Virus record (IMG/VR): IMGVR_UViG_3300023179_000341
Coordinates: 1-31,414 of that record
Strand: one strand, 5' to 3'
Origin: a virus
Length of the DNA stretch: 31,414 nt
A program made the position numbers and the translations under genes. The notes below the pieces were generated by a model that was given only the letters and a program-made list of their open reading frames with translations, ran no database searches and was not told the DNA's origin. Positions 8,588-15,960 of the stretch are shown here, one piece after another; positions within the stretch are counted from its first letter, which is position 1, and each line of letters begins with the position of its first letter.

Positions 8588-9835
8588 TCATGCCTCTGCA
8601 ATGATTTGCGGATCGATAAACAATGACGTTGCCTCGCCTGTGTGTGCACCACTTGGCGGCTCTGCAAAGCCTATGCGGAAGATTGTTCCGGCTGTTGGAG
8701 CGACCAGTGAGATCTGACCGGGAACATCTCCAAGATATACCGGCTGACCTGCAACGGCTCCGAAGCCGACAAGGGCACCGGGAACTTCACCGAGCTTGTG
8801 GATCTTGCCATAGCCAAGGTTGGCAATCCCATCCTGAGTGATTCCTGCGAAATCAGCGATACCGATACCATCCGCATCGGCTGGAACAACAGAGTTGTCA
8901 TCCACCCAGGCGACGGCCTTGAAGGGCATGATAAGAGCGCCGGATTTGTTGAAAACGACTTTTGTAAGACTCGACATTTCTTCCAACACCTCTTTGATGA
9001 ATTCGTATCCACTCAACAATATATCGCAATCAGAAAAACCCGTTGATGTCAGGCGCTCTGCTTCGATTGTAACAAGCGATCCCTTTGACGCTATCCTGAA
9101 GGGAGTCAAAGACAAGTGATCGTTTGGACAGTGCAGAGAGGTTCTCAATACGGATATCAGGCGACCGTTGACTCTGACCATGAACTTGAAGTCACCAAAG
9201 GCGCTGACATTGATATTGGCTATTTTTAGAGCCTTTGAATAGCACTCATGGGCAATGATTGTCTTGCGCTCATGGTGAGTCAAGGTATCCGAGTGTTGAA
9301 GGTGAAAGTCTTCACCCTCACTTTCGGATGTGATGATTTTTCCGTTCCTTGAGCGAAGAAATCTGAAGCTGTCAGTTTCGTCATCGACGGTGATGAGCGG
9401 AATACCACGCTCTGAGCCTAGAAAACTTTGTTGGTCCCTGAACAGCGACGATTCGATATCGGACGCAAAGGCCGAAACCATCGTTGCCATAAGCCCAAAT
9501 TTTACACTTCCGCCTTCAATGATAACTTCGCAAACAGGCTTAAAGTGCATCCTGGCAACGATAATTGTGTCTGAGTCCATGCTCGGGACTGTCTTTATCG
9601 TATGCCCTGCAAGCTCAGAACGCTCCGTGATCTCGTTTCCGGATGTTGTCTGGAAGTAGTTGACCTTTATTGACGCGCCAGAAGCCAGTTCCGTGACAAG
9701 CAATGAGCTGAGGATTGAGTTACCGCGCACCTGAAGCGGAATTCTGTACGTTCCAGGCGCACGAGTCTCAAGACCAAACAATGTAATTGACTGAAACTCG
9801 CCGAACTGAACGAGCGGCAAATTGATAATGCTCAT
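8588..9835 (-). CDS. Structural protein with fibre-like C-terminal domain
   Basis: A 415-residue protein with GGAG 6 bases before the ATG. The N-terminal 290 residues are beta-rich and not recognised (MSIINLPLVQFGEFQSITLF; later HEERKTI-like and FKFMVRVNGRLISVL segments). The C-terminal 120 residues (from FNKSGALIMPFKAVAWVDDN to SLFIDPQIIAEA) follow the same pattern as the end of the 949-residue fibre: a KAVAWV entry strand, an Asn/Asp-Ala-Asp turn, a GxVPGxLVGFG segment, a GQPVYLGD strand and a final GFAEPP strand. It lies directly downstream of the capsid gene, so it may be a capsid decoration or head-fibre base; that is inference. Confidence 0.7.
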   Translation of the reverse strand: MSIINLPLVQFGEFQSITLFGLETRAPGTYRIPLQVRGNSILSSLLVTELASGASIKVNYFQTTSGNEITERSELAGHTIKTVPSMDSDTIIVARMHFKPVCEVIIEGGSVKFGLMATMVSAFASDIESSLFRDQQSFLGSERGIPLITVDDETDSFRFLRSRNGKIITSESEGEDFHLQHSDTLTHHERKTIIAHECYSKALKIANINVSAFGDFKFMVRVNGRLISVLRTSLHCPNDHLSLTPFRIASKGSLVTIEAERLTSTGFSDCDILLSGYEFIKEVLEEMSSLTKVVFNKSGALIMPFKAVAWVDDNSVVPADADGIGIADFAGITQDGIANLGYGKIHKLGEVPGALVGFGAVAGQPVYLGDVPGQISLVAPTAGTIFRIGFAEPPSGAHTGEATSLFIDPQIIAEA

Positions 9836-9851
9836 CGCTTGCTCCAGACAT

Positions 9852-9877
9852 AAAAAAAGGGAGGCGCTATGCCCCCC
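9852..9877 (-). terminator. Rho-independent terminator after major capsid gene
   Basis: On the minus strand the stem GGGGGGC/GCCTCCC (7 bp with one G-U pair, 5-base loop) is followed by seven T residues. It lies between the capsid stop (9899) and the next gene start (9835) and separates the highly expressed capsid gene from the fibre genes. Confidence 0.85.
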
Positions 9878-9898
9878 ATCTTACCCGCTTGGGAGAAC

Positions 9899-11251
9899 TC
9901 AAGCGAGGATGTCGATACCGACAACTACTGAACGCTCTGCCGAGGTTCCGCCACCCGCGAGAGCTTCACCGGCCTGCTTGTGACCGACGAATGCAGCGCG
10001 TTGGTACGAAACCAACTGCCAACGATCGTACTCTGCACGAGCATCAGGTTTGACCTGAACCTTGATTGGCGCTCTTTGGCCCATATAGAACCGCTTAGCG
10101 TTGACCAAGAGGAGGTAAGTACGGTTGGTTGTTGCGCCGTCGTAAACACCAGCGTCGTTGATGTCTTCGCGGATGAACTCGCTGACAACCACTGGAGAAC
10201 CACGGTACATGCTCAGAGCGCCCTTGATCAAAGTGGCGTTTGCACCGAACTTGTCGAGTGTCGTCACTTCGTCGATGTTGAGCATCTGGCTGTATGCGCT
10301 CGAACCAGCGATGTACACCAATTCGTTCGGGTTCACGCCATACTTGCTCATCTTCTTGCGCATAGCGTCCAAGCCGAGCTTGGTCACGCCGCCGCCTGTG
10401 AAGTCGACAGTTGACGATGCTGCCAAGCCGAGCTTACGAAGACCCTTCCAAGCCTTGCGAGCATCAGCAGCCGACACAACGTCGCTGTCCATGTGAGCAA
10501 CCGAGTCATCCCCTTCCAGGATTGCGCGTTCGATCGCCCGGGCCTGGGCCTCAATTACTTCGGCTCGTGCGAGGGCCAAGATGCCTGGGGTGCTATCAGC
10601 GTCCAGTTCTTCTGGCAGCAGGAAATATTCGCTGAACTTTTTAGCCGACATGACCAGCTTGTCTGTACCGAAATTCACGTCGGTAGCAGCAGCGCCTTCA
10701 CCAACCAAACGAGCGGTTGTGACTTTGGTTTGAACAGGAAGTTCCCAAGTAGCCGAAGGCATGCTCAGAGACTTGAACAGTCCTTGAACCTTTTTGAGCA
10801 GTTCATATTCTTCGATGAAGTTTGCCGAGATGAGCGTGGGAACGAGTTCATCACCAGCGCCAACAACTGTCGAACCGAATGCCTTGAGGCGGCCTTTGAG
10901 GTCCACTTCACGAGCATAGTTGGAGTCGAACAGGTTCTTCACGCGGCCTGCAACGCCATCACGGTCGAGTTCAGCGCCGTGGAACATTTGAGCCAATGCG
11001 CGAGAAACGTCGAGGTCTTGTTTGAGAGCCAGAACGGCAGCCTTGGAGTTTTCGCTCACGTGAGCAAAACGCTGTTCAGCGACGTTTGTTTCCATCAGAC
11101 GGCTCAGCGATGGAGCGCCAAATGCGGCCATCAAGCGAGATTCGTCAGATGTGCTTTTGGACTGTCCCAAAATGCCAATCGACTTAGCCTTTTCCAATTC
11201 AGCAATCTTAGAATCCAACTCAGACTTGATTTCTTCGAGCTTCTTATCCAT
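9899..11251 (-). CDS. Major capsid protein, HK97 fold
   Basis: This 450-residue protein is the shell subunit. The N-terminal 40 residues are a coiled coil (MDKKLEEIKSELDSKIAELEKAK) that corresponds to the delta/scaffolding domain removed by the protease in HK97-type phages. The mature part has the family pattern: PTLISANFIEEYELLKKVQGLFKSLSMPS, then WELPVQTKVTTARLVGEGAAATDVNFGTDKL (E-loop/P-domain strands), the helix ARAEVIEAQARAIERAILEGD, LVYIAGSSAYSQM, and YRGSPVVVSEFI. It sits downstream of the protease gene and upstream of a strong terminator. AAGGAAGG precedes the ATG. Confidence 0.95.
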   Translation of the reverse strand: MDKKLEEIKSELDSKIAELEKAKSIGILGQSKSTSDESRLMAAFGAPSLSRLMETNVAEQRFAHVSENSKAAVLALKQDLDVSRALAQMFHGAELDRDGVAGRVKNLFDSNYAREVDLKGRLKAFGSTVVGAGDELVPTLISANFIEEYELLKKVQGLFKSLSMPSATWELPVQTKVTTARLVGEGAAATDVNFGTDKLVMSAKKFSEYFLLPEELDADSTPGILALARAEVIEAQARAIERAILEGDDSVAHMDSDVVSAADARKAWKGLRKLGLAASSTVDFTGGGVTKLGLDAMRKKMSKYGVNPNELVYIAGSSAYSQMLNIDEVTTLDKFGANATLIKGALSMYRGSPVVVSEFIREDINDAGVYDGATTNRTYLLLVNAKRFYMGQRAPIKVQVKPDARAEYDRWQLVSYQRAAFVGHKQAGEALAGGGTSAERSVVVGIDILA

Positions 11252-11325
11252 GAAACATACCTTCCTTGAGGAATAGAACTAAGGTCTTGGCATCTTGCCT
11301 CGACTCAAAATAGCACAAATTGAAA

Positions 11326-12453
11326 TTATTCTGCCAATGCCTTGAGGCGTTTTTGATACTCAGACACCATTGCGTCTATTTTTTGCTCCATTTCAGGCTT
11401 TGGCGCTGGCTGTGAACCAGCCAGGGCTTCCGTTACCTTGATGAGCATTTCCATCTTAGCATTAAGGCTGCCAAGCATTTCAAGCTGAGACTGCATAATC
11501 ATCAGCATTGGGTTCTCGTTGACCAATTCCTTGACGCCGCCTTCGCTGTCGCATCCTTCACAAACGGACTTCTGCTCCTGCTTGCACATATCGTAAGCTA
11601 TCGCAGCCGCCTGATCTTGAGCGTACCCTTCTTTAATGAGTTTTGGGATCTTCTTGGAGACACACTCTTGGACTGCTGGGTCTTCAGCTTTTTGTTCTGG
11701 TTCTGGCTTTGACTTGGACTCAGCTTCAACGTCCTTGCCGTTAAGAACTTCAAGTTCCTGCGCGTCGCACCCAAGAACATCAACGCAAGCCGAAAGGACA
11801 GATTCCGATACCGGCGTAACATTGCCCGCCAGAACTTCGCTCAGCTCAGCGTCAGACAAGCCTGCCTTCTCCATGAGGCTTTCCATGAGTTCGACTTTCT
11901 CTGCGCCCATGTCTTCGACCAGCTTATCCATGTGACCTTGAATGTACTGAGCGACCATTGCGCCCTTTGCCTTCAACACGTCCATACGGAAATCCTTCAA
12001 TGACTTATAGTTTGACAAAGAGAACGTGGAATCCGGCTGCGCAGGAATACTGACAATCGACAATTCTTGAAGTTCCCAATCCTTGATGAGCTTACCACCA
12101 GTTTCCGGATCAGTCTCAACCGTCTCATCTGCAAATCTGACAGAAAACGTGCAAAGCGTCCCGTCCTTCACAAGTTCACGGATATAAGACACCTTCTCAT
12201 GATCGACCCCTGACACTGCCGCTTTGACATAAAGACCGTCTTCCTTTGGAACGACCTCAACAACGCGACCGATGGGATAATTCATGTCATGGTTGAAAAG
12301 CAGGATAGGGTTTTTCTTATACCTGTCGAGCTTCACCGACATCGGGTCCATGCGCTCATTATAGGCATCCTTTGCGAAATAGTTCGCATACCCCTCAATC
12401 ACAACGTCGTTTTCGTTTGGCTTTGCGCCAAGAGCCTTGAAGCGATAGTTCAT
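11326..12453 (-). CDS. Prohead maturation protease (peptidase S78 type)
   Basis: A 375-residue serine protease that cleaves capsid scaffolding during head maturation. The catalytic domain is in the first 150 residues: VIEGYANYFAKDAYNERMDP, the catalytic His in LLFNHDMNYPIGRVVEV, the catalytic Ser in GTLCTFSVRFADE, and ELQELSIVSIPAQPDSTF near its end. These are the HK97 gp4-type motifs. The C-terminal 220 residues are an acidic extension with Cys pairs and a helix segment (ECVSKKIPKLIKEGYAQDQAAAIAYDMC) seen in other phage structural proteins; it may act as a built-in scaffold. The start ATG overlaps the portal stop by one base (TAATG), so the two are coupled. Confidence 0.93.
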   Translation of the reverse strand: MNYRFKALGAKPNENDVVIEGYANYFAKDAYNERMDPMSVKLDRYKKNPILLFNHDMNYPIGRVVEVVPKEDGLYVKAAVSGVDHEKVSYIRELVKDGTLCTFSVRFADETVETDPETGGKLIKDWELQELSIVSIPAQPDSTFSLSNYKSLKDFRMDVLKAKGAMVAQYIQGHMDKLVEDMGAEKVELMESLMEKAGLSDAELSEVLAGNVTPVSESVLSACVDVLGCDAQELEVLNGKDVEAESKSKPEPEQKAEDPAVQECVSKKIPKLIKEGYAQDQAAAIAYDMCKQEQKSVCEGCDSEGGVKELVNENPMLMIMQSQLEMLGSLNAKMEMLIKVTEALAGSQPAPKPEMEQKIDAMVSEYQKRLKALAE

Positions 12454-15400
12454 TATTTCTTCTCCACAAGTTCAAGGAGCTGTTGTCTTGTTGCTTCCGC
12501 ATCCTGCGGGAAAATAGGTATCATCGTGCAACGGCAGTTGTGACTCACTATTCCTTCTGCTAGGTAAACTCCAGATTTTGTCTGGAGATTATAGACATGA
12601 CAATTAAGTACAACGACACTGACGTTAATAACTGGATCGATTGTTACATCAACCAATCCATGAGCATGAAACAAATCTCTGACTCTTTCGGTGTCGCAAG
12701 AACCGCCATCCATCATCACTTTAGCAAACGCGGAATCAAAATCAGAAACTCCAGAGAAGCCGAGCTTCTCAAGTGGAGCAGAATGACTCCTGAGCAAAGA
12801 AGGAATCAAGTTGCTGCCTGTCATGCTGCTACCACCGGAAAGCCCGCTTCCAGGCATCGGCTCGCCTTGGCTGCACAAACCAAGCGCACCACTCATAGCA
12901 ACATCGGTGTCGGCGAGGCTCTTGTTTACGGATACTTGCTCAAGGTCGGATTCGACGCTCACATGCAATTCCCCGTTGAGGCATACAATATCGATATCGC
13001 TTGCAGCTCCGTCGCCGTGGAAATCTCCAATACAACCGTTCACGCTCATAATTGTTCTAGGTTGAGAAAAAGAGTCGAATACCTGATGGAATGCGGTTGG
13101 CATTACCTTCATGTCGTTATTGCTAAAAGCCCCATCACTGATGACTGCCTTCAACAGATTGCTTCCTTTTGTGATTTTTCCAGCAGGAATCCATCCATCT
13201 GTCGTCAATATCGGGTGATTAGGGGTAACGGTGATCTCAGAGCCGCTGGCTGCTTTAATAACGACAGCTTCTCCTTGATAAAATCTCCGATAGACCTTCT
13301 CGGCGTTTATTGCTGAGACTTTTGTTTCACCAATAAAACAATTCACACACTCTTGTGCAGAGCCACGCGGATCACGTGGATAGCTCAAGCCGTTGCTGAA
13401 ATCCTCGTCATGGTTCTTTGTCTCACCGTGAAGAACAACATGGTTTGCCGAGTCGGTTGGCTTTGTCCCACGCACGTCTTCATCCGCCATCGTAGCCCAA
13501 ATCTTTTTAAGATCAGGAATGGCCTTTGCCACTGTACGCATCATTGACGCCTGACCCATTGAAATCGCCGTCAGTGTCTCGGTGCGGGCAATCCGCCGCG
13601 CTCTCTCTGCCGCTCTGTCCGTGAAGTAACCTTGGATGCCCTCAATCACCTGTGGGATTGATTGGCCTTCTTTCAGCCCATCTAAGACCACTTGCATGAC
13701 TTGCTTGGTGGTTGTCTCATTGATTGAATCAAACGAAGCCTTGCCCCTGTCTCGCAGCAATTTGAGCCTATCACCTTCGTCTATCATAATCGCTACCAAA
13801 ATAGTCTCTCTCGATGGACCGTCCATGACCGTTCCGGCTTGCATCCGATACCCTTCCTCAACGGTTGGGCCGAGGATCTTGTTGTATCGCTCAAGGTATT
13901 CTTTTTCGAGGCGTGCAAGCTCCTCCTCGATCATCTGCTTGAACCGCTCATCGTCATCGCTCTTTGCGCGATAGACCTCGTTGGCAGATCTGATGGCAAT
14001 TTTTGCAGCCTCAGTGAAAAGGTCGAGTGACCAAAGGACCATCTCAGGCTCAGGCTTTTTGGAAGCCTCTTCCATGCCGTCTGAAAGTGCCTTCACGCTT
14101 GCTTCGTTGTCATCAAGTTCATCTATGCGGTCCATCCGTGAAACAAGGCGCTCGGCCCAATCACGTCCTTCATCGCCACCCCAAAGAAGATGGGCAATGT
14201 ATCCGTTCGATGGCGGGTCTTTCTGCTCAAGATTATCATGTTGATGGCGGGCAAAGAACGAGCGCATCCTGCGTACCGTATCAGGCGACAGGTTCTCCCT
14301 GTTCTTGAGCTGCACCGCGCGGGCCACACCCACCGACGTGCCACCGCGACCAAACTCTTCCCTGAGCTTCAGGCCACGCTCAGCGTTCTGAGCCATCGCC
14401 TGAGTGGGTGTGAAGTCGATCATATCGTACGCACCGCGCATCTGGGGTGCTTCAGGTTCGGGAAGGCTCTTGGCTTCCGTGACAGCAGGGGAGATGTTTG
14501 GTGTTTCAGGCTGTGTCTGGAGAACTTCGGGGTTGACTTGGATGGCCTGAAGCACTGGTGGTTTCGATCCGGGGATGGCATCGCCGCCCTTCACCGGAGG
14601 GAGCTGCCACAAAGCCGCTCTCACTTCGTTGAGTGTGTGGACCTGAAGCATCTGGATGGACAACGCTGCCTTGGCATCGAGGTTCTCTTGAAGCGCCATA
14701 ACGCCCGAATAGTCGAAGCGCAGCTCCTCATTCGTACCTAAAAGTTTCATTTCTCGGAAATACTTGGACATCGAAGATGCAATGGCATCGCCGGTCGGCC
14801 TGACCGCTGACTCCCAGAAATATCTGAGCGCCATCTTGGCCTCTTCCGAACCGAGCGAGCCTGCGGATTGCAAACCAACAACATGCTTTGGGATATGAAG
14901 CACGTTGAGGATCGTCTCTCGGTTGAGATTGATCAGATCCACAAGCTGTTGGTCTGCAATCTTGTTGTCAGCCGACGTAGCGCTCACGCCTTTAGGGAGT
15001 AGCATGGTGCGACGTTGGTTGCGCCTGCCTGTATAAGCCTGTTCCATCGACTTGAGCAAGCGTTGGGCACTCATTTCATTCGCTTCACGGTCAAGCGAGA
15101 GGATGAACTGTGGGGTCGCGCCCTTGAGATAGAAAGCATTGAGATAGTCTTGACTGTAACGGTTGAACAGCAGCGATTTCCTGCCTGGCACAAACGGCGA
15201 AAGACCATAAAACACCGACGCGGGGTTTGGCCTCTTGATGTGGCATATTTCTGTAATCTTATACGAAATCGGTTTGATGGCCTCAGAGATTGTTTCATCA
15301 ATCCCTGAAGTCACGAGATAGTTCTTCGGCAGGCCGTTCTCGAAATGATACGACACCCGCTCAAAGCCAACAGGGATCATGGTGCTTGATTTTGGCGCAT

Positions 15401-15800
15401 AGAAGAAAAACGCATTCCCGCCCAAGATATAATCCGAGATGATCGAGTAAAGAAACTGCGATTCATCTTGGTATTCATTCGGATTCTGTAACATTTGGTT
15501 CAGCTTGTGGCGCTCTGAAACAGGTTTCCACGCATCGGTGTTATTCTCCGTGTCTTCACGGGCGAACACACGCAACGGGACTGTGGAAAGCGGCTGCGCG
15601 TAAGCATCCACCGTGATGTAAACCCAGTCCTCGCCAAAGAACAAACTCTTGAGCGTGCGGGCATCCATCATCGCCTTGGTTTCGGCTGACCATGAACCGA
15701 AATCACTTTCGTCCCAATCAGTCGGCTCAACGCTTTTCAGTGGGCTTATCTTCGCTCGCTTTCCTGACAATTGTGGCGCTTTCAACTTTTTCTTCACCAT
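12453..15800 (-). CDS. Portal-MuF fusion protein interrupted by an intein
   Basis: The primary product is 1115 residues; after splicing it would be 847. ATG at 15800 was chosen because GAGG lies 6 bases upstream; the frame continues to a TTG at 15821 without a better signal. Residues 1-430 are an HK97-type portal (YITVDAYAQPLSTVPLRVF, NAFYLKGATPQFILSL, HIPKHVVGLQSAGSLGSEEAKMALRYFWESAVRP). A middle domain has GRGGTSVGVARAVQLKNRENLS and YIAHLLWGGDEGRDWAE. The C-terminal part is a MuF/SPP1 gp7-like domain (RRIARTETLTAISMGQ, WATMADEDVRGTKPTDSANHVVLHGE). The final MuF motif is split: ECVN lies before the intein (residues 821-1088) and CRCTMIPIFP after it. Portal and MuF are usually separate genes; this fusion guarantees a 1:1 ratio. 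Confidence 0.92.
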   Translation of the reverse strand: MVKKKLKAPQLSGKRAKISPLKSVEPTDWDESDFGSWSAETKAMMDARTLKSLFFGEDWVYITVDAYAQPLSTVPLRVFAREDTENNTDAWKPVSERHKLNQMLQNPNEYQDESQFLYSIISDYILGGNAFFFYAPKSSTMIPVGFERVSYHFENGLPKNYLVTSGIDETISEAIKPISYKITEICHIKRPNPASVFYGLSPFVPGRKSLLFNRYSQDYLNAFYLKGATPQFILSLDREANEMSAQRLLKSMEQAYTGRRNQRRTMLLPKGVSATSADNKIADQQLVDLINLNRETILNVLHIPKHVVGLQSAGSLGSEEAKMALRYFWESAVRPTGDAIASSMSKYFREMKLLGTNEELRFDYSGVMALQENLDAKAALSIQMLQVHTLNEVRAALWQLPPVKGGDAIPGSKPPVLQAIQVNPEVLQTQPETPNISPAVTEAKSLPEPEAPQMRGAYDMIDFTPTQAMAQNAERGLKLREEFGRGGTSVGVARAVQLKNRENLSPDTVRRMRSFFARHQHDNLEQKDPPSNGYIAHLLWGGDEGRDWAERLVSRMDRIDELDDNEASVKALSDGMEEASKKPEPEMVLWSLDLFTEAAKIAIRSANEVYRAKSDDDERFKQMIEEELARLEKEYLERYNKILGPTVEEGYRMQAGTVMDGPSRETILVAIMIDEGDRLKLLRDRGKASFDSINETTTKQVMQVVLDGLKEGQSIPQVIEGIQGYFTDRAAERARRIARTETLTAISMGQASMMRTVAKAIPDLKKIWATMADEDVRGTKPTDSANHVVLHGETKNHDEDFSNGLSYPRDPRGSAQECVNCFIGETKVSAINAEKVYRRFYQGEAVVIKAASGSEITVTPNHPILTTDGWIPAGKITKGSNLLKAVISDGAFSNNDMKVMPTAFHQVFDSFSQPRTIMSVNGCIGDFHGDGAASDIDIVCLNGELHVSVESDLEQVSVNKSLADTDVAMSGALGLCSQGEPMPGSGLSGGSSMTGSNLIPSLLRSHSAPLEKLGFSGVSDFDSAFAKVMMDGGSCDTERVRDLFHAHGLVDVTIDPVINVSVVVLNCHVYNLQTKSGVYLAEGIVSHNCRCTMIPIFPQDAEATRQQLLELVEKK
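12571..12587 (+). promoter_or_regulatory. Hairpin and ribosome binding site of the antisense endonuclease
   Basis: On the plus strand GGAG at 12584-12587 lies 9 bases before the ATG at 12597, supporting translation. The sequence CCAGATTTTGTCTGG (12571-12585) is a perfect 5-bp inverted repeat that would pair the first bases of the ribosome site, possibly keeping expression low. On the other strand these bases encode the block F region of the intein. No convincing sigma70 promoter was seen upstream. Confidence 0.5.
12597..13316 (+). CDS. EDxHD/Vsr-like homing endonuclease encoded antisense within the intein
   Basis: A 239-residue protein on the plus strand, lying entirely inside the intein-coding DNA. 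Residues 7-50 form a helix-turn-helix (MSMKQISDSFGVARTAIHHHF, ending KRGIKIRN). Residues 63-85 are a basic linker (MTPEQRRNQVAACHAATTGK). Residues 102-175 match the very-short-patch-repair-like nuclease fold of EDxHD homing enzymes: GE (Glu107), FPVEAYNIDIA (Asp133), VAVEI (Glu142), VHAH (His149, His151) and RVEYLMECGWHYLHVVI. The end has QYRVIRGNGDL, a motif I associate with this enzyme class. These enzymes cut intein-free alleles and start homing. A GGAG site lies at good spacing. Each codon aligns exactly with an antisense intein codon (endonuclease residue k opposite intein residue 249-k). Confidence is high that it is a real gene, because its motifs are specific. Confidence 0.85.
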   Translation: MTIKYNDTDVNNWIDCYINQSMSMKQISDSFGVARTAIHHHFSKRGIKIRNSREAELLKWSRMTPEQRRNQVAACHAATTGKPASRHRLALAAQTKRTTHSNIGVGEALVYGYLLKVGFDAHMQFPVEAYNIDIACSSVAVEISNTTVHAHNCSRLRKRVEYLMECGWHYLHVVIAKSPITDDCLQQIASFCDFSSRNPSICRQYRVIRGNGDLRAAGCFNNDSFSLIKSPIDLLGVYC

Positions 15801-15948
15801 TGTTGACCTCGACAACTCCAAGTCTTTCTATCTTCATATCCTTTGGCGCATCGAGAACAAGACGCGCACCACGGGTCGCCGAAACCAGCAACACATGGCT
15901 CCCTATCTTCACCGCCTCGCCTTTTTTCAATTCAACAACCAACGCCAT
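15727..15948 (-). CDS. CsrA-like translational regulator
   Basis: A 73-residue protein: MALVVELKKGEAVKIGSHV, then TRGARLVLDAPKDMKIERLG and a charged tail. The spacing and residues match CsrA/RsmA proteins, which have a KxGExxxIG motif in strand 1-2 and a (R/K)LxxDAPKDxxIxR segment ahead of strand 5. CsrA dimers bind GGA motifs in mRNA leaders. The residues after the core diverge and the tail is longer than usual. The gene lies between terminase and portal, overlapping the extended portal frame, so it is expressed with late genes. Its target, phage or host, cannot be told. AGGAT precedes the ATG. Similarity is judged by eye. Confidence 0.7.
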   Translation of the reverse strand: MALVVELKKGEAVKIGSHVLLVSATRGARLVLDAPKDMKIERLGVVEVNNGEEKVESATIVRKASEDKPTEKR

Positions 15949-15960
15949 TGTCGCATCCTA

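Larger units (their letters stand above)
12537..13340 (-). mobile_element. Intein in the MuF domain
   Basis: A 268-residue self-splicing intein. It starts at Cys1 (CFIGETKV, block A), has the block B motif TPNHPILT with Thr39 and His42, and ends CHVYNLQTKSGVYLAEGIVSHN with penultimate His267 and terminal Asn268, followed by Cys as the first C-extein residue. All canonical splicing residues are present, so it looks active. Between the splicing blocks are about 170 residues with neither LAGLIDADG nor HNH motifs, but with DFHGDG (106-111) and DIDIV (115-119). Excision joins ECVN to CRCTM, restoring the conserved NCRC motif of MuF. The opposite strand of bases 12597-13316 encodes a homing endonuclease. 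Confidence 0.93.

Noticed and set aside
10493-11269. 258-codon plus-strand ORF opposite the capsid gene
   Set aside because: No ribosome site, no domain-like pattern, and low-complexity composition. It is a shadow of the well-supported capsid gene. It shows that length alone does not prove an antisense gene here, so the endonuclease was accepted on motifs and not on length.
12453-13340. Conventional endonuclease domain inside the intein frame
   Set aside because: The 170 residues between blocks B and F show no LAGLIDADG, HNH or GIY-YIG motif; the nuclease is instead read from the other strand.
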